From the NCBI GenBank assembly GCA_964444805.1, contig CAYUIK010000008.1:1-37636 (forward strand): DNA of 37,636 nt. Direction: 5' to 3'. This DNA comes from RECG01 sp964444805. GTDB taxonomy: Bacteria; Bacillota_I; Bacilli_A; Acholeplasmatales; Acholeplasmataceae. The notes below the pieces were generated by a model. That model ran no database searches, was not told the DNA's origin, and worked only from the letters and a program-made list of their open reading frames with translations. This document shows, piece by piece, positions 1 to 7,517 of the stretch (within the stretch, counting starts at the first letter, position 1; the number at the start of each line of letters is the position of its first letter). A program made the position numbers and the translations under genes.

Positions 1-1224
1 CTTAAAATCCCCGAAGACACGTTCGATCGTTTGCTTGCGCAGAGCATACTTTTCTTTACCGTAATCGGAAAGCCTGATCTCATCCGCGAAGTCGAAGTAA
101 CTTTTGAATACGGAAACTCGAAATGTCTTTTTCATGGCTTTCGGACTCAAACAGCGATCTTTCAACGGACAGGACTGACAAATGGATTGATCCAGACTGT
201 ACTCCTTGTATCCCTGCCTTGTCGTTGTCACATAAGTCAAGATCTCATAGTTCGGGCACGTATAACAATCCTGTTCCTGATCATAGATGAACGACGTATT
301 CGAAAAGTCGCCTTTCTTTCGATTGGATCGTTTATAGGGCATCAAGGGTAGAATGTTTTGATCCGCGATGGACTTGATGATCGGCCCCATTTTATATCCG
401 GCATCGACTCCCACGGCTTCGATCAAATCCGGATATCGGTCACAGGCTTTCTTGAAAACATCCGGGAACGCTTGGGAATCATGGACGTTCGAGGGTTTTA
501 GGACGTGCCCTAAAACATATCCGTGACGGTCACACACGGCGTGTGCGTTGTATGCGAATACGTGCTCTTTCTCGCTTTTGTTGAGCCATCCGGAGTCCGG
601 ATCCGTCTTGCTTTCTTTCTTCCGCTTTTGCTTATCTTTCGGCTTTGGGGGATCGAAGGACTTTTGATCGTAGTCCTTGCGTTCCTCGTTGACGACTTTA
701 AGAACTTCATCTTCAAAAACGCTCTTTTCGGCTTTGACATATCGGTCGATATGTTTCCGTTTGTTCGCGGACGCCTTGATATGCGTACTATCGATAAAGA
801 TATAGGTCGCGTCGATCAGCTGTGCCTCTTCAATCTGTTCTAAGATCCCATGAAAGACTTGGTCAAAGATATTGGTATGATAGAATCGCGTGGTGTAGGC
901 TCTCGAGTAGGTGGAGTGATCAGGCACCGGTTCGGAAAACGGAATACCTAGGAAATAACGATAAGCGATGTTGACTTTGATTTCCTCACAGGTCTTTCGG
1001 ATACTGGGAATCCCAAAAAGTGATTTCAAGATGGCAATCTTAAAAAGAATCACCGGATCATATCCGGGTCTTCCGATTTCGCTGTAATAGGGTTTTGCGA
1101 GTTCCCGGATGAAGTCGAATTTGACATGCTTGTTCAGCTTTCGGACAAGATGATTATCGGGAACGAGATCTTCCATCGTCGACATGATGAATTCGTCTCT
1201 GGGATTATTGGTTTGATAGCTCAT
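1..1224 (-). CDS. IS1182/IS5-like transposase, C-terminus cut by window edge
   Basis: Reading the minus strand from ATG at 1224 gives an uninterrupted frame of 408 codons that leaves the left edge of the window. The N-terminal part, with the segments YYSEIGRPGYDP and FKIAILKSLFGI, is typical of the DUF772 N-terminal domain of IS1182/IS5-type transposases. The middle holds a DDE-type core: IFIDSTHIKASANK, a Lys/Glu-rich insert, then AVGVDAGYK. A zinc-ribbon-like Cys set follows (CYTCPNY, CQSCPLKDRC). The last visible residues, QTIERVFGDFK, match the catalytic-Glu region of this family. The start is preceded by a GGTAGGTGG SD. No stop or frameshift is visible, so this copy may be active. The far end and its terminal repeat lie outside the window. 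Family assignment is by recognition of motifs, not by a search. Confidence 0.85.
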   Translation of the reverse strand, partial: MSYQTNNPRDEFIMSTMEDLVPDNHLVRKLNKHVKFDFIRELAKPYYSEIGRPGYDPVILFKIAILKSLFGIPSIRKTCEEIKVNIAYRYFLGIPFSEPVPDHSTYSRAYTTRFYHTNIFDQVFHGILEQIEEAQLIDATYIFIDSTHIKASANKRKHIDRYVKAEKSVFEDEVLKVVNEERKDYDQKSFDPPKPKDKQKRKKESKTDPDSGWLNKSEKEHVFAYNAHAVCDRHGYVLGHVLKPSNVHDSQAFPDVFKKACDRYPDLIEAVGVDAGYKMGPIIKSIADQNILPLMPYKRSNRKKGDFSNTSFIYDQEQDCYTCPNYEILTYVTTTRQGYKEYSLDQSICQSCPLKDRCLSPKAMKKTFRVSVFKSYFDFADEIRLSDYGKEKYALRKQTIERVFGDFK

Positions 1225-1302
1225 GATACCACCTACCTTATACCTATATTTTAATCAAATCGAATCGACTTGTGAAGGGTTCGAACGAATTTCTGCTAAC
1301 TT

Positions 1303-1311
1303 TGTGGATAA
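1303..1311 (-). other. Single perfect DnaA-box consensus
   Basis: The minus strand reads TTATCCACA, the consensus DnaA box, 79 bp upstream of the transposase start. Only one copy was seen and there are no replication genes nearby, so it is not an origin. Some insertion sequences (IS50, for example) carry a DnaA box near an end. Whether this one lies inside the element depends on where its terminal repeat is. Confidence 0.3.
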
Positions 1312-1327
1312 CTTGAAGCGAATCATT

Positions 1328-1360
1328 AAAAAAAGTACCTTCCGGGGCGGAAAGTACTTT
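1328..1360 (-). terminator. Rho-independent terminator of the CPBP protease gene
   Basis: On the minus strand a 12-bp stem (AAAGTACTTTCC pairing with GGAAGGTACTTT, one G-U pair) with a 5-nt GC-rich loop is followed by a T run. It lies 36 bp past the stop of the CPBP protease gene in the correct orientation. Confidence 0.75.
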
Positions 1361-1372
1361 CTCAACAGTCTG

Positions 1373-1397
1373 AAAGGAACCATGCGTTCCTTTTTTT
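1373..1397 (+). terminator. Plus-strand terminator hairpin with no plus-strand gene before it
   Basis: An 8-bp stem (AAAGGAAC / GTTCCTTT) with loop CATGC runs into a T tract on the plus strand. No plus-strand gene precedes it in this window. Together with the neighbouring minus-strand terminator it looks like the end of a convergent gene pair whose plus-strand partner is now separated or replaced by the insertion sequence. It overlaps the CPBP stop codon. Confidence 0.5.
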
Positions 1398-2538
1398 ATA
1401 GAATGAAGAGTATGCCGAGGATGGCGATCAGATTGGAAAGAATGTGTACGGCAATCGGCACCCATACGTTTCTATTGTTGCGTAAATAGATGATGCCGAA
1501 AATGATTCCCATCACGAAGTAGCTGACGCCGTTGATGAGCGCCTCTCGAATGGATGCTTCACCGATTAGATGGATCGTTCCAAAAGCAAGAGTTGATACA
1601 ATGAGCGCGATTTTATCGGATGGAATCAAGCCAAAGATGGCCTTTCGAAAAACGAGTTCTTCGACGATCGGTCCCATGATAATCGCCGATAATAACATAA
1701 AGACGATACCGTTGGAATTGAGTGCTTCGATGATCGTCAACTGGTTGACGCTTGCACTGATGTCAATGGCCAAAAGGGAACTGAGTGCATTGGAGAGGAC
1801 GTTGGAAACGAGATTTCCTGCAATCAGGTAGAGATAACCGATAACGATGATTGCGAGCCAGGTGTTTTTGATTTTAAGGAAGGACTTGAAGTCATCGCGC
1901 AAGTCACGTTTCATGATCAAAATCAAACCGGGTAAAAGCACGAGATAGATCATAAAGTTGAGAAGGCTCATTCCAAGGGGTGAAAAATCGGTCATGTCGC
2001 CGGATATGGTTGTCGCCTGATCGTGGTACGCATCCGGAAAATCGAGGTTTTCGCCGACATAAAGCGTTATAGTTCGTTCACTGTCACCCCAAGTCTTGAT
2101 GTTGCCGGACAGCAACTGATCGATCTTGGCCTGATCGAGTTCTTCTTCTTCACCGGTCAAGAGCGTATCATCGACGTCAGCGTTTTCCATGTGCGTAATG
2201 ATGTAGTAGTCATCCTTGTAAGGATCCGTCCGCAAATATGCCTCGTATTGCGGATTGACATGGGTATCGTATACCGTCTGTTCGAGAATGGTGATACCGG
2301 ATATATCGTAGACAACGGCATTGATGACGCGTTCTTCTTCACTTGAGGTCGAAAGCAAGCCTGCGAATGAACCCATAACAACGAAAAGAATGCTCGAGAC
2401 GACGAACATCACGAGTAAGTAGAAGATGATTGCCGATCCGTAACTCCTTTTTTGTTCCGGATCGGGAACGTATCGTTCCTGTTTCTCTTTTTGTTTGAAA
2501 AGGTCCTCGAATTTTCTGATTTGATTTTGTTTTTCCAT
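1396..2538 (-). CDS. CPBP-family intramembrane glutamic protease (CAAX/Abi type)
   Basis: This is a predicted multi-pass membrane protease of 380 aa. A charged cytoplasmic N-terminus (about 1-35) is followed by one membrane segment (about 37-62). A roughly 120-residue acidic, probably extracytoplasmic region comes next, then a C-terminal membrane domain from about 188. The C-terminal half has the CPBP signatures: EELVFR (E293, E294, R298), FGTIH (H323) and HILSN (H365). Known members include type II CAAX prenyl endopeptidases, bacteriocin self-immunity proteins and regulatory proteases. The substrate here cannot be told. A longer GTG start exists 9 nt upstream, but ATG at 2538 is preferred because GGGTGATC, a match to the anti-SD, sits directly in front of it. 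The large N-terminal extracytoplasmic insert is longer than in minimal CPBP proteins. It is transcribed divergently from rdgB. Confidence 0.85.
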   Translation of the reverse strand: MEKQNQIRKFEDLFKQKEKQERYVPDPEQKRSYGSAIIFYLLVMFVVSSILFVVMGSFAGLLSTSSEEERVINAVVYDISGITILEQTVYDTHVNPQYEAYLRTDPYKDDYYIITHMENADVDDTLLTGEEEELDQAKIDQLLSGNIKTWGDSERTITLYVGENLDFPDAYHDQATTISGDMTDFSPLGMSLLNFMIYLVLLPGLILIMKRDLRDDFKSFLKIKNTWLAIIVIGYLYLIAGNLVSNVLSNALSSLLAIDISASVNQLTIIEALNSNGIVFMLLSAIIMGPIVEELVFRKAIFGLIPSDKIALIVSTLAFGTIHLIGEASIREALINGVSYFVMGIIFGIIYLRNNRNVWVPIAVHILSNLIAILGILFIL

Positions 2539-2556
2539 GATGATCACCCAAAATCA

Positions 2557-2562
2557 ATTATA
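2557..2562 (-). promoter_or_regulatory. -10 element for CPBP protease gene
   Basis: The minus strand reads TATAAT 19 bp before the ATG at 2538, giving a very short 5' leader that holds only the SD. No good -35 is seen. The TACCAA hexamer 17 bp upstream is a poor match. Confidence 0.45.
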
Positions 2563-2579
2563 ACTTAAAAACGGATGAA

Positions 2580-2611
2580 TTGGTACTGAGACATCAAAAA
2601 TGTGATAAAAT
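2580..2611 (+). promoter_or_regulatory. Promoter of the rdgB operon
   Basis: TTGGTA at 2580-2585 is a weak -35. It is followed by an extended -10, TGATAAAAT, whose TAAAAT lies at 2606-2611 and is preceded by TG. It lies 35 bp before the rdgB start and faces away from the CPBP promoter. Confidence 0.6.
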
Positions 2612-2645
2612 GGTAAGTAATATGGGAAGGATTTCAGGTGAAAAC

Positions 2646-3236
2646 ATGAAACGAATTCTAGTAGCAACACACAATCCATCCAAACTCAAAGAGTTTAAAG
2701 ACATTTTTGCCCAATATCCCGTGGACCTCATTTCTCTTGCTGACTTGAGCGATCTCGCCGAGGTCGTTGAGGATGGTACGACCTTTTCGGACAATGCCCG
2801 GCTCAAAGCCATTTATTTCGCGAAAAAGCATCGTCTCACGACGGTCGCCGATGATTCCGGTCTTGTCATCGATGCTTTGGACGGACAACCCGGTATCTTT
2901 TCCGCACGCTACAGCGGGAAAGGCGACCAGGCCAATAATGTCAAAGTGCTCAAAGAGATGCAGGATGTTTCCAAGCGTAGCGCACATTTCATGACATCGA
3001 TCGCTCTTTGCACGCCCAAAGGCGATTGCCGCATTTATCAAGGAAGAATCGATGGGACCATCGCCTATGAGCAAAAAGGAGTCAAGGGGTTCGGATATGA
3101 TCCGATTTTCATACCGGAATCCTATGACAAGACGTTTGCCGAGCTCGGAGAAGCCGTGAAAAACAAGATTTCGCACCGGGCGATCGCCCTTAACAAACTC
3201 AAGGAGAATCTTGATGACGCTATTACTGACAAGTGA
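2646..3236 (+). CDS. rdgB: dITP/XTP pyrophosphatase (RdgB/HAM1 family)
   Basis: The 196-aa product hydrolyses non-canonical purine triphosphates (dITP, ITP, XTP) to monophosphates and so keeps deaminated bases out of DNA. Family signatures run in order: VATHNPSKLKEF near the N-terminus (nucleotide binding), VEDGTTFSDNARLKA, VADDSGLVIDALDGQPG with the metal-binding acidic residues, GFGYDPIF, and a C-terminal KNKISHRAIAL with the SHR motif. Length is normal for the family. The frame is open further upstream, but ATG at 2646 is chosen because it has an AGGTG SD and begins exactly at the conserved MKRILVATHNP. It overlaps the next gene by 23 nt. The rdgB plus phosphodiesterase pair is also found in Bacillus (ysnA-ysnB). 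Confidence 0.95.
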   Translation: MKRILVATHNPSKLKEFKDIFAQYPVDLISLADLSDLAEVVEDGTTFSDNARLKAIYFAKKHRLTTVADDSGLVIDALDGQPGIFSARYSGKGDQANNVKVLKEMQDVSKRSAHFMTSIALCTPKGDCRIYQGRIDGTIAYEQKGVKGFGYDPIFIPESYDKTFAELGEAVKNKISHRAIALNKLKENLDDAITDK

Positions 3237-3666
3237 CGTGCACGGCGATATGGATCGCCTGAAACGTCTGATCGAAAAGTATCCGGATGTCGATCTCCAT
3301 ATCGACGCCGGAGATCTTTGTTTGAAAAACCAGACCTTTCATCATCGGTTTACGACGGTTAAGGGCAATAACGATTTCGGCAGTAACGAGCCGCTCATGC
3401 GTCTGATCGATCTCGGTGAGCTCAAGGTCATGGTTTGCCACGGACACATCGAACACGTGAAATTCGGTCTCGAGCGACTCAAACTCAAAGCGAAAGCTCA
3501 TGACGCGAACATGTGCATTTTCGGTCATACCCATCGGCGTTATCTCGACCGACAGGAAAACATACTTTTTATCAATCCCGGCTCCTTAGGAGGAGCGGAT
3601 CACAGCTTTGCCATCTACGAGGACGGTCAAGTTCGCTTCGACCGTATGAATAATGGATCCGAGTAG
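3214..3666 (+). CDS. YfcE/MJ0936-like metallophosphoesterase
   Basis: A compact 150-aa calcineurin-like phosphoesterase, the usual size for the YfcE/YsnB group. All metal-binding blocks are present: TSDVHGD at the N-terminus, DAGDLC, KGNNDF, CHGH, and FGHTHRR followed by NPGSLGG. Family members are cytoplasmic, di-metal (often Mn) phosphodiesterases active on model substrates; the physiological substrate is uncertain. ATG at 3214 is preferred over a TTG 3 nt upstream because the AAGGAG SD at 3201-3206 is 7 nt away. It overlaps rdgB by 23 nt and the next gene by 14 nt, indicating translational coupling. Confidence 0.92.
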   Translation: MTLLLTSDVHGDMDRLKRLIEKYPDVDLHIDAGDLCLKNQTFHHRFTTVKGNNDFGSNEPLMRLIDLGELKVMVCHGHIEHVKFGLERLKLKAKAHDANMCIFGHTHRRYLDRQENILFINPGSLGGADHSFAIYEDGQVRFDRMNNGSE

Positions 3667-4522
3667 GCGTATCCAAGAACGCGCGGCACGCGCCTTTCAG
3701 GCGAAACCGGAAAACGTCGTCATCGTGAAACGACTGCTCGGGGGAATGAGTCATCTGACGTACCATATTTCCGTTGCGGGAAACGATTATACGTATCGCA
3801 TCATTGGTGAAGGCGGAAACCTGTTCGTTGATCGGCAAGTTGAATACGATAACATCAGACGGATCGAGTCGTTACAGCTGAACAATGAAACGGTATATTT
3901 CGATGTCGAAACGGGAGAAAAGGCCGCACGTTACGTTCAGGGAACCATCCTGTCCGAAGTCGATGTGACGCCGCATCTTTCTTTGGTTGCTCAAGCCCTC
4001 AGAAAACTGCATGGAAGTAAAATCGAACCCGCAACGGATTACGGTTTGATCGAAAGACTGAATCGGTATGAGAGCTATACGACGGAACGAAGCGCGCGTT
4101 ACGTAACGCTCAAACAAGCATGGATTGAACGCTACCACGCGAAGCACGAACGTGAACCCAAAGTGTTTTGTCATAACGACGCCCAGCGGTCGAATATGGT
4201 AATCGGTAACGACCGATTCTATTTGCTCGACTGGGAATATGCCGGAAAGAATGCATTTTACTATGATATCGCGAGCTTTGGTAATGTTCGTTTCCAAGAT
4301 GCGCTTGCTTTGCTTGACGTCTATCTCGGACGACCGTCCAACGAACAGGAAAAGGATCATGTGCGCTTTTATCGCATGTTCCAAGCTTTGCAGTGGCATC
4401 AGGTGGCGTCTTACAAGGAAACGATCGGCTTGAGCGAGGTCGTCGGTTTTAACTTCAAGAATCTGGCCGATTCCTATCTCGAACTCGCCGACTGGCTCTA
4501 TCGATCGATCGAGGAGTGGTAG
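3653..4522 (+). CDS. Choline/ethanolamine kinase-like (LicA/APH fold) phosphotransferase
   Basis: The 289-aa product has the aminoglycoside-phosphotransferase/choline-kinase fold. A glycine-rich LLGGMSHLTYHI loop is at about 28-39. The Brenner motif HNDAQRSN (H174, D176, N181) supplies the catalytic base. LLDWEYAG with metal-ligand D193 follows, then FYYDIASF. The combination of the DWEYA and YDIA motifs resembles LicA-type choline kinases more than antibiotic kinases. LicA phosphorylates choline for teichoic-acid or lipid decoration, but no licBCD partner is visible here, so the substrate is open (choline, ethanolamine, thiamine or another small alcohol). It overlaps the phosphodiesterase gene by 14 nt and ends 1 nt before the next start. 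Confidence 0.82.
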   Translation: MDPSRRIQERAARAFQAKPENVVIVKRLLGGMSHLTYHISVAGNDYTYRIIGEGGNLFVDRQVEYDNIRRIESLQLNNETVYFDVETGEKAARYVQGTILSEVDVTPHLSLVAQALRKLHGSKIEPATDYGLIERLNRYESYTTERSARYVTLKQAWIERYHAKHEREPKVFCHNDAQRSNMVIGNDRFYLLDWEYAGKNAFYYDIASFGNVRFQDALALLDVYLGRPSNEQEKDHVRFYRMFQALQWHQVASYKETIGLSEVVGFNFKNLADSYLELADWLYRSIEEW

Positions 4523-4523
4523 T

Positions 4524-7517
4524 GTGCGTCTGAAAGACATACTGAATCTAAAAGCGGAACCGAAGAGTCTCAATACGATCAAGACTTTTTTGGAACAATC
4601 GCTCAGTCACGTCGACTACCAGGCGGCATACAGTCGTTATTTTTCGATTGCTCTCGACCTTTCCCTGAACCAACTCGTCGTTGACGAAGGCGGACGCATT
4701 ATCAAAGAAATCGAGAATCAGCGGGAAACGGAGTATTTAGAACAGATCTTGAAACATGTGATCGACGCCTGTCTCAAGTTGGAGATCTACGATCAGGCGA
4801 AGTCCTATATCGAAAAAAGAAAGGCTTTGCTTCCTGTTCTCCGTCAATACGAGAGTATTTTGGAAGACGTCGCCTACAAGAAGGCTTTAGGACAACCCTA
4901 TCTCGAAGATCTCCAAAAAATCACCAGTGATGTAATTCCGGATCCGGTTCGAATCCATGTCTATGAGGAAATGTTTCTCGTTCACCGCAACGCAGGTGAC
5001 TATAATCAGGCCCTCGCCTGCATCCATGAGCTCTACCGCTATGACCTCGAACACGCCTATATCGACGAGGAGCTCCGCTTGCTTCTCGCTCTTGAACGTT
5101 ATGATGAGGCTTTGACTCGCGCCGATGAAGAACTCAAAAGAAACAAGGACAACGTCGTCGCCGTTGAAACACTCATTCGCGTCTATATCCATGACGAGGA
5201 CTATCACAAGGCGATGACACTTGAAGCCGAGTACGAAGAACTCGTCGACCAAAAAGACCAGGCGTTCAAGGTTGCCTATTTCGAACTTCTTGTCGAACTC
5301 TATGAGAAGATGGGAAACAAACTCTCATACGACGTCTATCAAAGAAAACTGCGTAACGCGAAGCGGGCAATCGGGCGGAAAGAGACCTTTAAGCAAAAAG
5401 AAGAAGAACCGGCACAGACCATCGTCGTTGAACCGATCGCGCAAAAGACACATGCTAGACAGCATGCACTTGAGCACTTCGAACTCGCCAATCAAATGAT
5501 TTTATTCGCGCACCAACTCGATGAAAAAAAACCTCTTCGCGAATATTTACGCATGCTCTTTATTCACGTTTCTAAGTCGATTCAGGCGAAAGATTTGATC
5601 GTCTATCTCGATCGAAGGTCACCGAATCTCTTCCACTACAAGAAAGAAAGGCTTTATGACAAGACGATTTTGAAAGAACAGATCGCTGATACGGTACAAG
5701 CCGCTGTCCTCGAGAATCAAACGGAAGTTCATGAAAGAATCAGTCAGATCAAGTGGAAGAAAGACATACTCACGCAAAAGGACTTCGACGAAAAGACGAG
5801 CTTTGTCTATAATTTTCCGATGGGAAAAGACGGCGTTTTTACGGCCTCTTTCGAAGCGTCGATTCCGGACCCCGAGACATATTATGATGCCTTGAAAGTG
5901 CTCGGCAATGTGATCTATGCGCACTTACTCGACGAACGGAAGAATGATCGTTTGCGACGCAATAATCGTTTCTATGAAGCGATTTTAGCGAGTCCGGTCG
6001 TGATGTTGCGCTATATGGACGAAATGACGTCGACCTATAATGACGCGGCACAGAGGTTTTTTGGTATTGATCGTCATCATCACCTCGAAATCTTTCTGCG
6101 GGACATGTCCTATGAATTTGTTTCCGACTATAAAAAGACGATCCAGACGATGTTTGGCAAAGCTGATGTCACCAAGACGATGTCGTATCGTTTTCAAGAC
6201 AAGCATGTCTTTGAACGCATGCACGCCTTTCGAATCGATGAACGGATCTATGTCGTCAGTGCGTTTTACGACCTTACCGATGAAGCCAATCGGACGAAAG
6301 AACTCATCGAAAAAGCGACGATTGACGAAGAAAGCGAACTTTTAAATCGACACGCTCTAGCCGAACGACTCGATGATCATCTCAAAGACAAAGCGAGTCT
6401 TTTACTCATCGAACTCGATACGAATCTCAAGCACATCTACGGCAGTGAAGCCATGCGTCGTTATTTCAAAGAGTTTTCGCAAGTATCGAAGAAATACTTC
6501 GAAGGGGGAACGACATATCGCTTCGATTTCAATCAGATCCTTGTATTGATCGATCGAAACGATATTCGTACGGTAAGCAAACTCATCAAGAATTACATAA
6601 AAACGATTGAGAACTATGTCTCGCAAGTCCTCCCCTACGAAACGTTTCAAATCAAGGTCGGTATCGTTCGTTACCCGGTCGTGACATTCGAGAAACAAAA
6701 GGACAAACTCTTTCGTTATCTCGGTATCGCTTTAGAAAAAGCGAAACGCCTGCAGGAAACCAATTACGTCTTTTTCAATTATTCCGATTATGAGGACGAC
6801 GTGTTCGAACAGCACATCATCGACCAACTGAATGAGGCGATCGAGAACAATACGCTTGAATTGTCGTTCAAACAGATTACCGACCTCGAAAAGAATCGTG
6901 TTTGGCAATATGAGAGTGAACTCGGACTGCCGAATCTTGCCGTCGATTCCAAATATTTTTTAGCGATTGCGAGAAAACGCCATCGCATCAAGGATCTCGA
7001 GCGCTTCCATATCAAAAGCGTGTGCGCTTTTTTGAGTGGTCTTGAAAAGGAAACGGAGCGGCTGATCAAGATCACGATTCCGATTTCGAAGGAAACATTT
7101 CTCGATCCCAAGTTCAATCCGTTTGTTTTCGGTCTTTTACAGAAACATGCGATTCCTTACGCGTTCATCCGGTTCAAATTCGCAATGGAACTCAAACCCA
7201 ATCAATACGCAACCCAGATTCAGGAATTGATCGATTATGGGATTTCCTTGGATACGACGTCGCTTGAAATGGCTCTAGCTTATCCTTTTCACGCGTTGCA
7301 CGTCAAATACCCGAAAGGGATTGTCAAGGGGGATTCCTATTTGAAAAAAGTCAAAGAGATGTTAGAGGATTTCGACATGGCACTCGTCATTCGCCAGGTC
7401 GATACGAAAGATCAGAAAGAGGATGTCAAACGTCTCGGGCTGCGTTATGCCGAAGGTGATATCTATAAGGATCTACCGGCTGCCGTTTTGCTCGAAAAGA
7501 TCAAGGAGAGCCTTTAA
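4524..7517 (+). CDS. TPR protein with degenerate GGDEF and EAL domains
   Basis: A 997-aa soluble protein without membrane segments. Residues 1 to about 270 are helical repeats of TPR type (YDEALTRADEELKRN is one clear unit). A GAF-like region (about 305-480) follows, then a PAS-like region (about 485-595, SPVVMLRYMDEMTSTYNDAAQRFFG). Next comes a GGDEF-like fold (about 600-755) introduced by TIDEESELLNRHALAERL, and an EAL-like fold (about 760-997). The GGDEF signature is replaced by YRFDFNQI. The EAL position reads YESELGL, and the C-terminal QGY motif is EGDIYKDL. Neither enzyme activity is therefore expected. Such proteins usually act as c-di-GMP receptors or protein-interaction scaffolds. 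It starts with GTG at 4524 with a GAGGAG SD 7 nt away, and its TAA overlaps the next ATG. Confidence 0.75.
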   Translation: MRLKDILNLKAEPKSLNTIKTFLEQSLSHVDYQAAYSRYFSIALDLSLNQLVVDEGGRIIKEIENQRETEYLEQILKHVIDACLKLEIYDQAKSYIEKRKALLPVLRQYESILEDVAYKKALGQPYLEDLQKITSDVIPDPVRIHVYEEMFLVHRNAGDYNQALACIHELYRYDLEHAYIDEELRLLLALERYDEALTRADEELKRNKDNVVAVETLIRVYIHDEDYHKAMTLEAEYEELVDQKDQAFKVAYFELLVELYEKMGNKLSYDVYQRKLRNAKRAIGRKETFKQKEEEPAQTIVVEPIAQKTHARQHALEHFELANQMILFAHQLDEKKPLREYLRMLFIHVSKSIQAKDLIVYLDRRSPNLFHYKKERLYDKTILKEQIADTVQAAVLENQTEVHERISQIKWKKDILTQKDFDEKTSFVYNFPMGKDGVFTASFEASIPDPETYYDALKVLGNVIYAHLLDERKNDRLRRNNRFYEAILASPVVMLRYMDEMTSTYNDAAQRFFGIDRHHHLEIFLRDMSYEFVSDYKKTIQTMFGKADVTKTMSYRFQDKHVFERMHAFRIDERIYVVSAFYDLTDEANRTKELIEKATIDEESELLNRHALAERLDDHLKDKASLLLIELDTNLKHIYGSEAMRRYFKEFSQVSKKYFEGGTTYRFDFNQILVLIDRNDIRTVSKLIKNYIKTIENYVSQVLPYETFQIKVGIVRYPVVTFEKQKDKLFRYLGIALEKAKRLQETNYVFFNYSDYEDDVFEQHIIDQLNEAIENNTLELSFKQITDLEKNRVWQYESELGLPNLAVDSKYFLAIARKRHRIKDLERFHIKSVCAFLSGLEKETERLIKITIPISKETFLDPKFNPFVFGLLQKHAIPYAFIRFKFAMELKPNQYATQIQELIDYGISLDTTSLEMALAYPFHALHVKYPKGIVKGDSYLKKVKEMLEDFDMALVIRQVDTKDQKEDVKRLGLRYAEGDIYKDLPAAVLLEKIKESL

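Noticed and set aside
1..1224. Transposase as a pseudogene
   Set aside because: Only short frames are annotatable if a stop is required in the window, but direct translation gives one open frame of 408 codons to the edge.
1303..1311. DnaA box as a sign of a replication origin
   Set aside because: Single copy, no AT-rich unwinding element, no dnaA or dnaN nearby.
3872..4582. 236-aa minus-strand open frame opposite the choline-kinase-like gene
   Set aside because: Shadow of a gene with intact Brenner motif and proper overlaps with neighbours.
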